From NCBI RefSeq assembly GCF_012273895.1, contig NC_052118.1, positions 6,225,164 through 6,289,163 of the forward strand: a stretch of DNA of 64,000 nucleotides, in the 5' to 3' direction. The DNA comes from Zerene cesonia (taxonomy: Eukaryota > Arthropoda > Insecta > Lepidoptera > Pieridae). The position numbers were made by a program, and so were the translations under genes. Each line of letters starts with the position of its first letter. The stretch's first letter is position 1. Shown one piece after another: positions 13,113 through 25,527 of this stretch. The notes below the pieces were generated by a model. The model saw only the letters and a program-made list of their open reading frames with translations. It had not been told where the DNA came from and made no database searches.

Positions 13113-13424
13113 TGGCGGCGGAAACTCACGCTAAGCCACTGGTTCAGAAGGTTAATAGAAATGTGGGAATTCAACACTCCTACTTTTAAGAATAAGTTAT
13201 TATGTAGAAAATGTAACCATAAAATAAAGTACCTCACCACAAATAAAAACAATTTGTTTGTTAATTTTCTAATTTATTGTGTAGATTAATTTACAAAAGT
13301 AATAGTGGCTTCCAATTGTATTAACGTGTTCGTTTCCATACTTTAAATTAATTAAATCTCTCTTTTAAACCAACGGTGCAGTGTGTTATAGAATTGAATA
13401 TTAAATTACTTAAAAAAACTGCTT

Positions 13425-14611
13425 TTAAGCGTCTGGATTAACTTCATTAACAAAATCTGCTGGATTTTTTCGTTGTTTGAATTTGTACGATGCTTCAACT
13501 GTAGTAAACACAAAATACGCAGTGACAAATACTGTAACAAATGTACATATTTTTTTATTTGTATTGCAAATAATAAAAATAATACCTGATTATACCTACA
13601 AGGTTACACACGATGTTTCATACTGTAAATACAGTTTAAATTATAGGTCTACTAGCTGCGCCCTGCGGTTTCACCCGCGTAAGTCCGTATCCCGTAGGAA
13701 TATCGGGATAAAAAGTTGCTATGTTATTCCAATTGTTCAGCTATCTACGTATCAAATTTCATTGCAATCGGTTCAGTAGTTTTTGCGTGAACGAGCAACA
13801 AACAAACACATCCTTACAAACTTTTAGTATATTCCTATATAAAACTACGTACGTAAACTAGGTCCATAGAAAGTCGAACATTTCAGGGAGAAAGGAAATT
13901 TTAGTAATATATGTACTACCCCAGTTCACAACTATCCGTTAAGTAAAATAAATCTGCACCATTAATAATATTATACTATGATTGTACTGTACATGCAGGG
14001 CAACCACCACAAAACTTAACGATAATTTCCACTTATTCCTACGCTTTTTATATTTTAATTACGAATAAAAATGATAAAAGCTAGTCGAATTCACAACAGG
14101 AAGAGTTCCGTACTAATAATTTGTCTAATTATCTCGGTTTATGATATACATACAGCCTTACTGTCTTAGTAATAGGACAATATTGACCTCGTAGTAAAAG
14201 CTGAAACTTCTAGACAATATCGCGGAACTTAACAACTCAATAGTCAATAATATCCTAACTATAGTGAAAACTCATATCCTTATTAAAACAACTTCTTGTC
14301 ATCGATTTCCCGTTAAAGAACATTTTGACTGATTGTATATAGTAAAAAGTATTTAACAAAAAATTTAATTTCACAATTTATTTACCATCTTCAACCTCGG
14401 TCTTTCACCTGTCCTGGTACTGTATTCAAATAAAAAAAAAAATAAAATTATACAAACCAGGTAACCAAGTCCAAATGGTGGGTCTTGTTCGTGTTATTAT
14501 ATTAGGGATTCCATGCTTAATAACGCCAGCAAATGGTTTTATCTCATGAGGAGACAGTGTATAATATATAATTCCTCTAATGGTGGCTAATTCACCAAAA
14601 TGTTTACCCAT
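13425..14611 (-). CDS. Divergent paralogue of cytochrome b-c1 complex subunit 8 (UQCRQ-like)
   Basis: Two exons, 14611-14458 and 13531-13425, encode 86 residues. Exon 1 is 154 nt with a phase-1 donor, exactly as in canonical UQCRQ at 26341. The acceptor is TTGTTACAG. Exon 1 shares MGKHFGELA, LSPHE and IKxGxPN with the canonical gene; exon 2 has AYFVF for the membrane helix and ends RKNPADF plus a short tail. By my alignment about half of the residues are identical, with no stop or frameshift, so selection has probably kept it. The canonical FRESVFRVAP next to the membrane segment is replaced by TRPTIWTWLP. The frame stays open 17 codons upstream, but MGKH is collinear with the family start. 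The intron carries a Helitron-like insertion. A stage- or testis-specific subunit of respiratory complex III is plausible; expression is unknown. Confidence 0.82.
13652..13835 (-). mobile_element. Helitron-like repeat family A in the UQCRQ-like intron
   Basis: Minus-strand copy beginning (as read on plus) CTAGCTGCGCCCTGCGGTTT and running to the ACAAACTTT end of the family. It is preceded by A on the plus strand, that is T after CTAG in element orientation. Nothing in it disturbs the flanking splice sites. Confidence 0.72.
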
Positions 14612-14822
14612 TTTCTTTACTAGCTTGTAAGAGTAATCGTATAGAAATTCAAATTTAATCAAATTTGAAGTTTTATTCCTTTGTTTTACATATATATTTT
14701 TATATTATTATCAAGATATTTATACCTGTTATAATAAATTCGATAGATAATAGATACCATGTAAAGCTGTGTGTACACATGAGGATATTACATCACTCCC
14801 CCTATCTCAATAAATGCTTAAA

Positions 14823-15000
14823 TCTTAATATATAAAACTCGTGTCACAGTTTTCGTTGCCATACTCTTCCGAAACGGCTTGATCGATTTTGATGAATTTT
14901 TTTGTGCTTATCCGGTATCTATGAGAATCGGCCAACATCTATTTTTCATACCCCTAAATGATAAGAGTAAGGCAGAACAGCGTTTGCCGGGTGCAGCTAG
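14823..15000 (+). mobile_element. Helitron-like repeat family B, apparently complete (178 bp)
   Basis: Begins TCTTAATATATAAAACTCG after an A and ends GGTGCAGCTAG before a T, with a GGCA...TGCC hairpin just before the end. This is the clearest full-length copy of family B in the window, lying between ethanolamine kinase and the UQCRQ-like gene. The short open frame that crosses it has no protein meaning. Confidence 0.72.
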
Positions 15001-15191
15001 TATTTATATAAAATACGATAGGCTACAAATAATAAAAGAAAAAATAAAAGAGCAACTAAATGTATACTGCTGCTTTATTAAATAAATAAATTTATGAAAC
15101 AATAGTACAGTAGATATTTATAAGATAATATTTAAATACATAAGAGATACATTAGAATTGCTTGTACTTTTTAGAAGGACACCACAGCATA

Positions 15192-18100
15192 TTATTGAAC
15201 AAAAGATTTCAATGTAGCGTCTTTTAACTCGTTATATCTGTTCAGACGAATCTCTGCGTACCTGAAAAATATACAATGGGTAAGTATTTTAAAATTTTAT
15301 GTCGCTCATAATTAGAAAATTAAAAATTCCGTACCTGCCAAAGTCAAAATCGATACTGGAATGTTCAAATTGTACAAGTGACCAGATTCCCCACATGAAA
15401 TGTGACGCCAAAGACAGCAGCTGGACCTCTCTATAAACATCTTCAGTTTTCGATGATAAAGTTTCTGAATCGACTTCACCAATATATTCCGTCAAATATG
15501 TTCTTATCCAAAACAACTGAAATTCTCTGCTTGGATATCTCGAATAGTCGATGTCGTCAATGGATATTCCTAAAAGGATTCCAAAATATTTAAAATGAAA
15601 CGGTACAATCAAAAATACAATCTATGAACGTCGTAGCATGTTAAAATATTTATTGCTACGTTTATACCGCATTTACACCTTAGTGCGAATAGCGAGACGA
15701 AACACGCATAAGGTAATAGTACACACGCTATTCGCATATTCTAGTCTAAGATCCGGCCGCGTGATTTATACGTTCATATGTTTGATTAATAATATATAAT
15801 TTTTATCGATATTTATAACTAAACCAATGCCGATCCGCAAAGGTGCCCATCCAAATTTGGCCGCAATTAATTTCAATTAAAATGTAATTAATTATTTATT
15901 TCTGAACTATTACGTTCACTTGTAATTGTTAAAAGATATATTTCATTAGAAAGATATTTACCTGAGATACCGAAAAAGTTCAAGGTGCCATCTCTCACTT
16001 GGCCGCAACCTAATGTCAGCCAGGTGTAAACAGGTATACTTTTGTGAAATATATACGTTCATAATGTATTATCATGTGATACATACCAAATCGAAGATTA
16101 ATTTTTTCTCTACATGATGCGATATAGGTGCCTATGCAAAAATGCCCGCAAATAGTGATTGCCAGGGATTAAAGATAAATAAAAGCGAGAGAAACTTACG
16201 ATAAACACCGTTTGTCAAATAAAGATAGAGCATGCCAGCTGCTTGTCATTTTTATGCTACTGCGCATGCGTCTATAGATAAGGTGCTCAACTAGTACCTC
16301 GGGTATTTGCTTGGAGTTTAAAATTCTCCAAAAATTGAGCAGTAAAAATAATATGTCATAATAATTAAAAAAAAAAAAAACAGTAGTAGTAGTAGTATTG
16401 AATAGAAATTTTTATGACAATTTTTATAAAGACCGAAAATAAACGAAAATTAATATTGTTAAAAATTGTAAAAAAACATCGATTTATCGCCCCCGAAACT
16501 CCCTATATACTAAATTTCATGAAAATCGTTGGAGCGATGGAAAATCGATATATATATATATATATACAAGAATTGCTCGTTTAAAGATATAAGATTTAAA
16601 TGACGTTTCACAGTTAAAAGTTATTGGTTGAGTTAAATATAATTAAAACAATATTGAAAACACTAGTGTTATAGATTAATTATTATGACATATTATTTTT
16701 ACTGCTCAATTTTTGGAGAATTTTAAACTCCAAGCAAATACCCGAGGTACTAGTTGAGCACCTTATCTATAGACGCATGCGCAGTAGCATAAAAATGACA
16801 AGCAGCTGGCATGCTCTATCTTTATTTGACAAACGGTGTTTATCGTAAGTTTCTCTCGCTTTTATTTATCTTTAATCGCTGGCAATCACTATTTGCGGGC
16901 ATTTTTGCATAGGCACCTATATCTCATCATGTAGAGAAAAAATTAATCTTCGATTTGGTATGTATCACATAATAATACATTATGAACGTATATATTTCAC
17001 AAAAGTATACCTGTTTACACCTGGCTGACATTAGGTTGCGGCCAAGTGAGAGATGGCACCTTGAATTTTTTCGGTACCTCAGGTAAATATCTTTCTAGTG
17101 AAATATATCTTTTAACAATTACAAGTGAACGTAATAGTTCAGAAATAAATAATTAATTACATTTTAATTGAAATTAATTGCGGCCAAATTTGGATGGGCA
17201 CCTTTGCGGATCGGCATTGGTTTAGTTATAAATATCGATAAAAATTATATATTATTAATCAAACATATGAACGTATAAATCACGCGCTCGGATCTCGTAC
17301 TATTCGAATTCTGGAGCCATTGTACAAACACAAACTTACTGTACTCCCAAATGTATGATTCGTGACTAAACTACTATATGAATGTTTCGTCGAATGTCTC
17401 ATCGATGTATGAGGCGAGTGGTGAACGCGAATGTGCAAATGTTCCACAAAACACGATCGTTAATATTACATTTACAAACTTGTAATTATTATTCCAAGTT
17501 GAAGATAATAATATATCGGAGTTTGAAAATGTTTACAGTGATATTAATTTATTATGTGCTGTATTTAAACAATATATGCCCATTTAAGCTTTTGTTAAAT
17601 ATGTGTGGTCTAAATTATCTAAGTTTATTTTTTAAACTAACACAGATTCAACAACAACCTGATTAAAACAGTAAAAATATGAGCCTATCTTATCTTGAAA
17701 AACTTGTAAATATATATGTATGTAAATCGTTGTTTGGGTTCGCTTAAAAAATTTGAATATTTTTATATAAGTATAAGTACTTAAAATTTGAGTTTAATCG
17801 TGAAATTTTAACAATATATACCTCCTGACACGCTTTTAACATCGTTTTTATCCGTTTCTCATTCTACAAACACAATGTACCACAATGAAACGTGGCAGAG
17901 TAAGTACTGCAGGCAACTTATGTGTTTTATATTCATGTCACGTGTCACTACCTATTTATTTTCCATTAAGATAAGAAATTCTGGTCTTGTTTGTTTCTCG
18001 CATATTATCTGTCAGGACTAATTCGTGACAAAATAATTTCGAAGATAACTTTAAAACAATATCTATATAATAGATATATATTTTAAAGTATTGCTAGATT

Positions 18101-21100
18101 CATAGAAAATATACCTACTTATACGTGCATAAGGCAATACGGTGAAACTTGCAAGTGCAATACACACAAAAAATAAAGAAGCGAAAGTAAAAGAAACATA
18201 TTTCTTAAAATCGCATGTTCGCTGTCAGAGAATTACTGAAATCATTTTTTGTGACCCACTCACACAATCAACCTTGATTTATACGATATACGCAGTTAAA
18301 GCGTATGATGTATCTTTGTTGTTTATATCAATAGGTAAAGTGGGGATTTACCTGTTGATATAAACATATACTTATTTACTCTCATAAATAACATTCTTAA
18401 CGTCAGATGAAGAAGATTGTAGTGTTAAAATGTTAAACTTACCTACAAATTCGTTGAAATGATTTGCAATATCATATGCTTGATAATTATAGGCAGCATA
18501 TTCATAGTCTATAAATGACACGGTCCCATTATTTTCATTGTAGATCACGTTTCCTAGAAGCAAATCATTGTGAGCAAACACTATTGGGCTCTCTGTTGAT
18601 ATTAAGTGCGATTTTAGTCTTTCAAATTCTATCCTTAGTCTTGTTATTGATCCGAAACTATTTGCAAATCTACAACACGGATAAAAGTAGTGTTATGAGA
18701 TGGTTCCAATATTTTAACAATAGTTTATGTAAGCAGAATATATTAGGTATAATATTAAAGGCAATTTCACAGATATGGTAAATTAAATATTTAACGTCGT
18801 CATTTGTTTCACTACAATGTCTTGTGCCATTTGACCTAGAACTTTACATGATAATTAGATACCTACGAAATATTACTTTAACAAAAATGTATGAGATCCT
18901 ACGCGTTTAAAATAATGTATTACAGAAACGATACGTTTTTAAATAAGAGGTTTTAAACTGAACACCAATACTAGATATAACGACACCATCATCGTATGGC
19001 AATTGAATGTTTCCGCTCCAATAAATATTCAAAATAATATAATATTATAATCTACACCCAGTAGCACTAGTGAATTTTATTTCTTTCTTTTGGATATATT
19101 AAGGTGAGTGAGTAATTACCTATAGTATTCTGATTCATTTTGCTTATAACCTTATACTTTATCGATTTAAAAAATGGTTAATTTTTATCAAAAACACATT
19201 CTAATCCATACGAGAATAAGATAACTCATACTGTCAATGTACCTAGTTTTAATAAAAGTGGATTTACTTCACACGATAAAAGTTTATTGGCCAATCGTGC
19301 AATCGGGTTTCATTTATTAAATGTGCACACAGATACCGTGGTCCTTATGTAATACTAGTTTTACATTTCAACATGTATATATTAGGAGTTAGATGATATT
19401 GTATAAAAAAAAAATCCGCCTTTCACACCCTAGATATCCCCTATATTTAATACAAAATCTAATTAATTAATTAAACTTAGACTTGAAACTCGAAGAATTA
19501 CTATATTCTTAGTAATTCTTCGTAAATTTTTTGTGTCGACAAATTATTCCGGTCGATGTCAAACGACGTACTACATAAGCACATTCTTTTCTATGTGTAT
19601 AGAAAGGGAAAGTTGTTTAGAAAATCTTGAGAAAACTTACACGTGTACAAATTCGACAATACCTAAACATAAACTTGTAATTCCAGTACAACATTTACAT
19701 TTACCGAAATTGATGTAAATTAACACTACTGTATTAAGTAAGCTGAAATCTCACCTTGTTTGTTTCGAAGGGTCTGTGAAAGGTTCTGGTACCAGGGCCA
19801 GAAATTGTTCAATTTTATCCCATATCATAGGCTCTTTCTGTATCTGTAAACATGTACTTTTATGAAAACATATTTTGGGACTATTATCTTGATGACGAAG
19901 AGAAACCATAAAAAATATCATACTATATTGTTAGTTTAGCTAATCAGGGGCCGTAGGCTGATGTATTAAAGAGTAATTTTACTCTTTCCTATACAAAAAA
20001 ATAATACATTTCAAAAAAACCACAAGTGAGGTCGCTTATATTCTTTTGTTTGATACACAAAAAACCGTGGCGATTTAGCCGTAGGTAGAGTGGCCTAGGC
20101 CCAAGTTAATTTTAATATTTCAAAAATGTCACTTATCAGTATGCATGTATGATAACTTTATATATACTAGTATTATGTGGATTTACTGAGTGTTTTTCGA
20201 CACAACTTTAATAGTTTTTAGAATCCGTTCTGATGGTTTTTTTTTTGCTAACCTTTAAATTTTAAACCCTTGATATTCTAACCCAAGCGGAGACAAATCC
20301 AAAAAAAAAATGAATGTTATTAAAATCCGTTCAGCCGTTCTTGGTTTATATAGGTTTGAAGTAACAGAAGATTGAGTTTGTCAATCAGCTCCTTATTTAG
20401 AAACATACTAGCTGACCCGGCAAACGCTGTTCTGCCTTATTCTTATCATTTAGGGTTATAACAAACAGATGTTGTCTGATTCTCAGACCTACCCGATATG
20501 CACACAAAATTTTATATATTTACCCGATATGCATAAAAGAATTTTATTTTATAATTTGTTATTTTATAATTTGTATTTCGGCAAGCGTGATAGCAATATA
20601 ATATCTAAATCCCAACATTTTAAATACAAAATTGTGTTTAATTTTGCGTAATAAATGCGATATCTAGGATTACCGATATATACTAACTAAAATAAGAAAA
20701 GATTTGATTTTTTGTTTGTTTATTTGAAATGAATAGACTCCGAAACTACTGGACCGATTTTAAAAATTCTTTCACCGTTGGTAAGCTACACTATTCCCGA
20801 GCGACATAGGCTATGTTTTATTTTCAAAAAAATTAGGGATGCTTACTAAAACTGGAATAATCTAACCCAAGATGTAAAAAAATAAACAAAAAATTTTCTT
20901 CAATTGCTGCGACAACTATTAAAGATAGAACAAAATCAAGTATTATAAATTTTCAGGACGTAGTTACGTCAAGCGACCTTTTATTAAAAAAAATTAAAAT
21001 ACCACCGCTAGAAAAGGCTCTCTCTATTCGTACCTAGATATCGATCCTTATCAAAATAAATAAAACATTATTTAAGACTACTTCAATACCTTTACATCAC

Positions 21101-24100
21101 CTTTAAAATGATTCGATTCGGATATTCCATTCAAAAGATATCACGAGTTTAAATAATAGAAAAAAACTCCGCTCAGCTAGGTATGCGTTGAATAGGAGGA
21201 GGGGAGTCTTAGATTTTTGTTTTCAATGATTGTTATCTTTTTTAGAAACTCACTGTAAAGCATTTTGTATATCCTTTTATTATATTATTATGCCCGTGCG
21301 AAGCCGGGATGAGCTACTAGTACACAATAATTTCTTGTCATGTTATATGTATAAGTATTTATTTAGAGTTATACTACACATTATGTGGGTAGGTATATTT
21401 GTGATAAACCTTCGTGACCTTAATTTGATAAGATAAGACCAACTAATTTTCTATTTCCACAAGTGGTTTAATTTTTTATCATAGGTAATAATTTATTATG
21501 CATTGTTAATAATAAAAAATTATGTATATACATATACAGTTAAATATTATCAGGTTGGAATGCAGAATTAAAATTATATGAAAATTGTTCTAATATTATT
21601 ATTTTTTTCTAGAAATATATTGTGAAATGTCTAAAAAATAAAATTTTCATTATTTTAATGATACGCCTCTATACGTATGACAATGCCGTCAATAAATAGG
21701 TACTTTAAAATTGAAATATGTATGTTGTTTTTTGTTGACAGTACATAATACATCATGATGATTGATTGAACAATCAAATTGATGATGAATATCAAACAAT
21801 TATCAAATTTTTCTAAATCAATGTCTTAAGTGATTCTACATTGAAATTAAAAATATTTAAGGCTTTATTTACCTTTTTCTCACGAGTAAAATGCGGAGAA
21901 CAGCGAATTATAGCAATAAATCAATAAAAATAAATAGTCTAGTCGGATATAAACAGTTTGTTCAATTGATATAAATTGAAACATATTATCTAAAATGTTT
22001 CGCACCCACATAAATAAATAACAGTGTATATATGATGCAATCACGAGTAGATCATATAAGAGAAAAAACTGGAGGGAAATAGATATGACTCTAGAATTGC
22101 AACTGCAGGTTTAAAGCCTTACTGCAGTCTAATATGTAATAAAGATTATTTCATTGTACAATTTAAAAAAAAAAACGGCCAAGTGCGAAATAGACTCGTA
22201 TATCAAGGGTTCCTTCACGAGCGGTTACATTTTTTGCTCGCGTAGACCTTAATTTTTTCACAACTATAAAGTAATATAAATTCAAGTATCTTATATAAAT
22301 TTCAGTTTAATATCTTAAAACGTTTTAAAATAAAAGAGATTTTGCAGTTAAGCAAGTAAAGCCTCTTTCGGAAGCTCTTTAAGGTAGTTTAGTGCATAGT
22401 TATGTGTTACGGATTTTTCGTTTAAATGAAATATAAGATCTCTTGCCAAATTTATTCATTCTATGTCAGCGGGAAGTATACATATTGGTGGTTTTTGGTA
22501 GTTAGTTTATTTCTGTACAGTAAATATTTGTCAAAAAGATTGATTTCTTGCTTTGCAATTTGGATAGCGTTACACATATATATGACACGTTTCCTGGTTA
22601 GAACAAATAGTAAATAAACGCCTTGTTACAACTATTTCTAATTAGGCTAAACACGAATTAATTAACTGACGATTTATTTTGGTACATACTGGTTTATGTT
22701 TGATTGGGAAACGCCATAATGTCGATTCTGGTTCAAAATAACCTAACACGCTTGTTGATTCGCTTGATGACCTATTTTTATATCAAAATATGTATATATA
22801 TAAAGATCGAAATAAAAAGGCATGTTAGTGTCAAAATCAGGTTTGATTAGAAAATATTGTGTATTGTAGTTTTTAAAGCTTTTCCTTAGTAAGAACTATT
22901 TGTAACAAGGGCAATATTTTTACAACTAGTTCTAATTAGGGAAAACCTAAACAATAGATAGTAACCTAAGTAACCTAAGATATCAGATAACATTTAGAAA
23001 CAATTTTTATATGGTGATAGGCCATATTAGATTCAATTACATTTTATTTGAAAAAAATACATATATGAGGAATTGTTCATATTTTTTTTAATGTGGGCAT
23101 GAATTCAGCACGAATTGGGCCAGCTTGCACCAGGAAAGTATCACACCCGCTCAGAAAACCGGCGTGAAATACTAGCATGCTATTTTGTTTGGTATTGTGA
23201 GTGGAGGAACCGGAAGACCGAAGCCCATTTTCTTGCCTTACCCTTCCCAATCCATTCCTTCTTGCCAGTTGTCAATCCAATATTTATCCCTTACCTCTAT
23301 AAAGCGGGCAGCGCATTTGCAGAGGCACTACTTCTTCAAATGTTCATGGGCGGTGGTGATTGCTTACCATCAGGCGAATCACGAGCTTGTTTGCAAAAAA
23401 TACATGTAACCAGAGAATACAAAAATGAAACTATCTTGTCAAATGAGGTGTTGGATAGGTCAATACTTGACGAGATAAACACAAGGTGAAAAAATGTATA
23501 CTGCCTCTTCAAAACAAAGCACAATATTATAAGTTCACAATGAAGTAACTTACTTGTTTATCAAGCTCAACTTTGTGCATTTTAGCCATTTGTTTAGCTA
23601 CCATAGCACTTATTTTGTCATCAATTACAGTGTCTATGTTCAATGTCACTCCAGGATAATATTGATAGGCTAATCCATTTTTAAAAACTCCATAAATTTC
23701 TGGTGCTAGATTAAGTTTGTGAAGTGTGGTTATATTCCTAAAAAATAAAACACTTTTTTTTACAAAAAAATATGTTATCTTATAGTGTATATGTTATGAA
23801 AATTTACTTTAGTTTAGTAAAAACAAAACAACTTTGTGTGTATGTTGCCATAAGATTGTAAAAACTGTTACATTAATATCTTATCAGCACAATTGAGAAC
23901 TGTCAAATAATTGTGATCCATAACATACATATTTAACATAAAATGTGGTTTTGTAATAAATTTCATATAATTATTTTGTAATAATTTAATAAAATTGTTA
24001 CATATTAAAAGTACATTTTTTCATATATTATTCTATACTAAAATAAAATTCAATGAATAGAAACATTAAAATGAATGTAGTTACATAAAACAAGAAAGTA

Positions 24101-24713
24101 ATGATACTTAATACTTATTTTTCCTATTCAAATAAAAAAAAAATGTAAGTAGGATTTAATTGCATGGCCAAAATTCACAAATAAAATTTACATAAAATGT
24201 TAGTAATGGGCGATTAGTATACCAAAAAAAATGGTTTTAGTATTTGTTACTTAGTATTTAGATGAAATTTTTTTCGTTGTTATAACAATCAATTAACAAT
24301 GTTATAACATAACACTATCCAATCGAGTGTTCTAATAAAATCAATAAATCGTACTTGTACACACTTACCTTACTTCTGCAGTCCTATCAATCAACAAATC
24401 CGTTTTATTTCCGTAAATTCGCACTAAAACTATATTTTCACTTTCACCCGTCTTATTATTTATTTCACAAGCTACTAATTTGTTTGTGATTCCGTCAGTA
24501 AAAATCTGAAAATATAACAAATACCAATTTAATACTCATTTTAAGAATTATTTTTATTTCAAATAAAAAATGTTTTACTTTAAATTTAATATTTTCGGGT
24601 CGCCAACTAGGTCTTATCTCTTCTAGAATTTTATAAATCCCGGGATAAATATCGGTTTCTTCGACTTCTACTGGAATATATTTATGACCGTCTTTACTAC
24701 ATATTGAAGACAT
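15192..24713 (-). CDS. eas: Ethanolamine kinase
   Basis: Catalyses ATP-dependent phosphorylation of ethanolamine, the first step of the CDP-ethanolamine (Kennedy) route to phosphatidylethanolamine, in the cytosol. Seven exons join in frame to 358 residues: 24713-24579, 24505-24369, 23737-23554, 19843-19755, 18669-18443, 15569-15335, 15261-15192. Signatures: IFTDGITNKL and LVRIYGNKTDLLIDR near the N-terminus (nucleotide-binding lobe), the Brenner motif HNDLLLGN at residues 215-222 with catalytic Asp217, and FIDYEYAAYNYQAYDIANHF at 234-253, where Asp236 binds metal. The C-terminus has FMWGIWSLVQ and IDFDFGRYAEIRLNRY. Motif wording fits ethanolamine kinase (Drosophila easily shocked, ETNK1/2) better than choline kinase, though some members use both substrates. 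Introns 3 to 5 are large and filled with repeats; intron 5 contains the foldback element. Confidence 0.93.
15749..17295. mobile_element. Foldback element: 1.55-kb near-perfect inverted repeat
   Basis: Left arm 15749-16378 (about 630 bp) is repeated in inverted orientation at 16676-17295 (about 620 bp) around a 297-bp AT-rich spacer with A-run, TAG and TA microsatellites. The arms agree almost base for base, with only scattered substitutions and small indels. Each arm is itself built of degenerate units of about 142 bp (starts at 15841, 15983 and 16126 in the left arm), each opening AGGTGCC followed by a GGCCGCAA-like motif. Long inverted repeats made of internal tandem units recall foldback (FB/Galileo-type) transposons. 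No coding sequence and no clear target-site duplication. It lies in intron 5 of ethanolamine kinase. Confidence 0.85.
17296..18442. other. Remainder of ethanolamine kinase intron 5
   Basis: About 1.15 kb of AT-rich intron without a recognised repeat. The 94-codon open stretch starting at 17382 has low complexity and no family resemblance. Confidence 0.5.
20408..20516 (-). mobile_element. Helitron-like repeat family B, truncated
   Basis: Reads CTAGCTGACCCGGCAAACGC on the plus strand and is lost after a run resembling CCCGATATGCACACAAAATTT, so only the element's 3' half remains. It lies in intron 3 of ethanolamine kinase. Confidence 0.65.
20720..21320 (+). mobile_element. Possible Helitron-like element, family D
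   Basis: The right end reads GCCCGTGCGAAGCCGGGATG then GAGCTACTAG before a T: a CCCG...CGGG hairpin just upstream of a CTAG terminus. The head contains AAACTACTGGACCGATTTTA, a phrase shared by many lepidopteran repeats. The left boundary is approximate. No coding capacity. In intron 3 of ethanolamine kinase. Confidence 0.45.
23108..23400 (+). repeat. Dispersed repeat family F, plus copy
   Basis: Begins ACGAATTGGGCCAGCTTGCA, contains GAAAACCGGCGTGAAATA and ends near TTCATGGGCGGTGGTGATTG and the GCTTACCATCAGGCGA stretch. The same elements occur in the same order, reverse-complemented, at 33105-33365. I recognise the family as widespread in Lepidoptera but cannot assign its class; a LINE 3' tail or SINE is likely. 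The 124-codon open stretch over it is repeat-derived. Confidence 0.65.
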
Positions 24714-25527
24714 TATTTTTATTTAGATGATAATTTTATAAACACGAGCGATCTACGTAACGGTAAAGTTGAAATGCTGTGGCACATTTTACATATTCAG
24801 ATAAAAGACCTCGACAGTTCAGAGCCGAATCTTATTTATTAGAAGGTAGGTACCTATTAAATACTGACATCGCGTATAAACTGACGTACAGCATAGAGTA
24901 TTAACTAAAGTAAAACACGGCACAGGTGACTGCCACAGATAACGAGTAACTATATAAGCAAAGAGTAGTATAATAATATGTTTAAGTATATATTTGTTAA
25001 GTTTATTGTGTGTTATAAGATATCTATTTATGAGTCAGAGACATCAGTGTATTGCAGTGAAACGTTAGAGTACCTTCTAAATTTAACTACTCTTTAGCTT
25101 TCTTGACCTTGCTAACACGCTTATTACACGTAACTAAGTTTAGCTTCTAAGTTCAGTAACAATTTACACATTAGAGGCTTACTGTGGTATATTTAAATTT
25201 TAAATACTGAATCAAACAAAGGACTTTATAATTTGTTATTTAGAACCAACGAATTCAGCAATTATCTACGAATGGATATGATCGATTTACATATTAATAA
25301 ATCCTGTTACACCGTTTATTGAAAAGAAAAAAATTCACTCGATTTAAAATTAATTTTTTTTCTATATCAAAATCCTTCTGACAAAAATTACTTATACAAA
25401 ATATTAGTCCATATGATTTTAACGAGTTAACTTAATACGATTACCCAGTATATAAGTCTATGTATAAGTGTATATCTTATCTATTGTATTGCCTATGGTC
25501 TGACAGTAGACACTTGACTGTTGTCAG
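24714..25527. other. Divergent spacer between ethanolamine kinase and canonical UQCRQ
   Basis: AT-rich sequence with no open frame of interest. A TGACGTA motif at 24882, about 170 bp upstream of the ethanolamine kinase start codon, could be a bZIP site. The rest of the spacer is taken up by the hAT element starting at 25528. Confidence 0.45.

Noticed and set aside
13425..14611. UQCRQ-like sequence as a single orphan exon or pseudogene
   Set aside because: A conserved second exon with a proper CAG acceptor, matching phase and RKNPADF end was found at 13531-13425, so the gene is intact.
17382..17666. 94-codon open frame beside the foldback element
   Set aside because: Low-complexity AT-rich composition, no motif, and it lies in an intron.
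23115..23489. 124-codon open frame in an ethanolamine kinase intron
   Set aside because: It covers dispersed repeat family F, also present inverted at 33105-33365, and has no protein resemblance.
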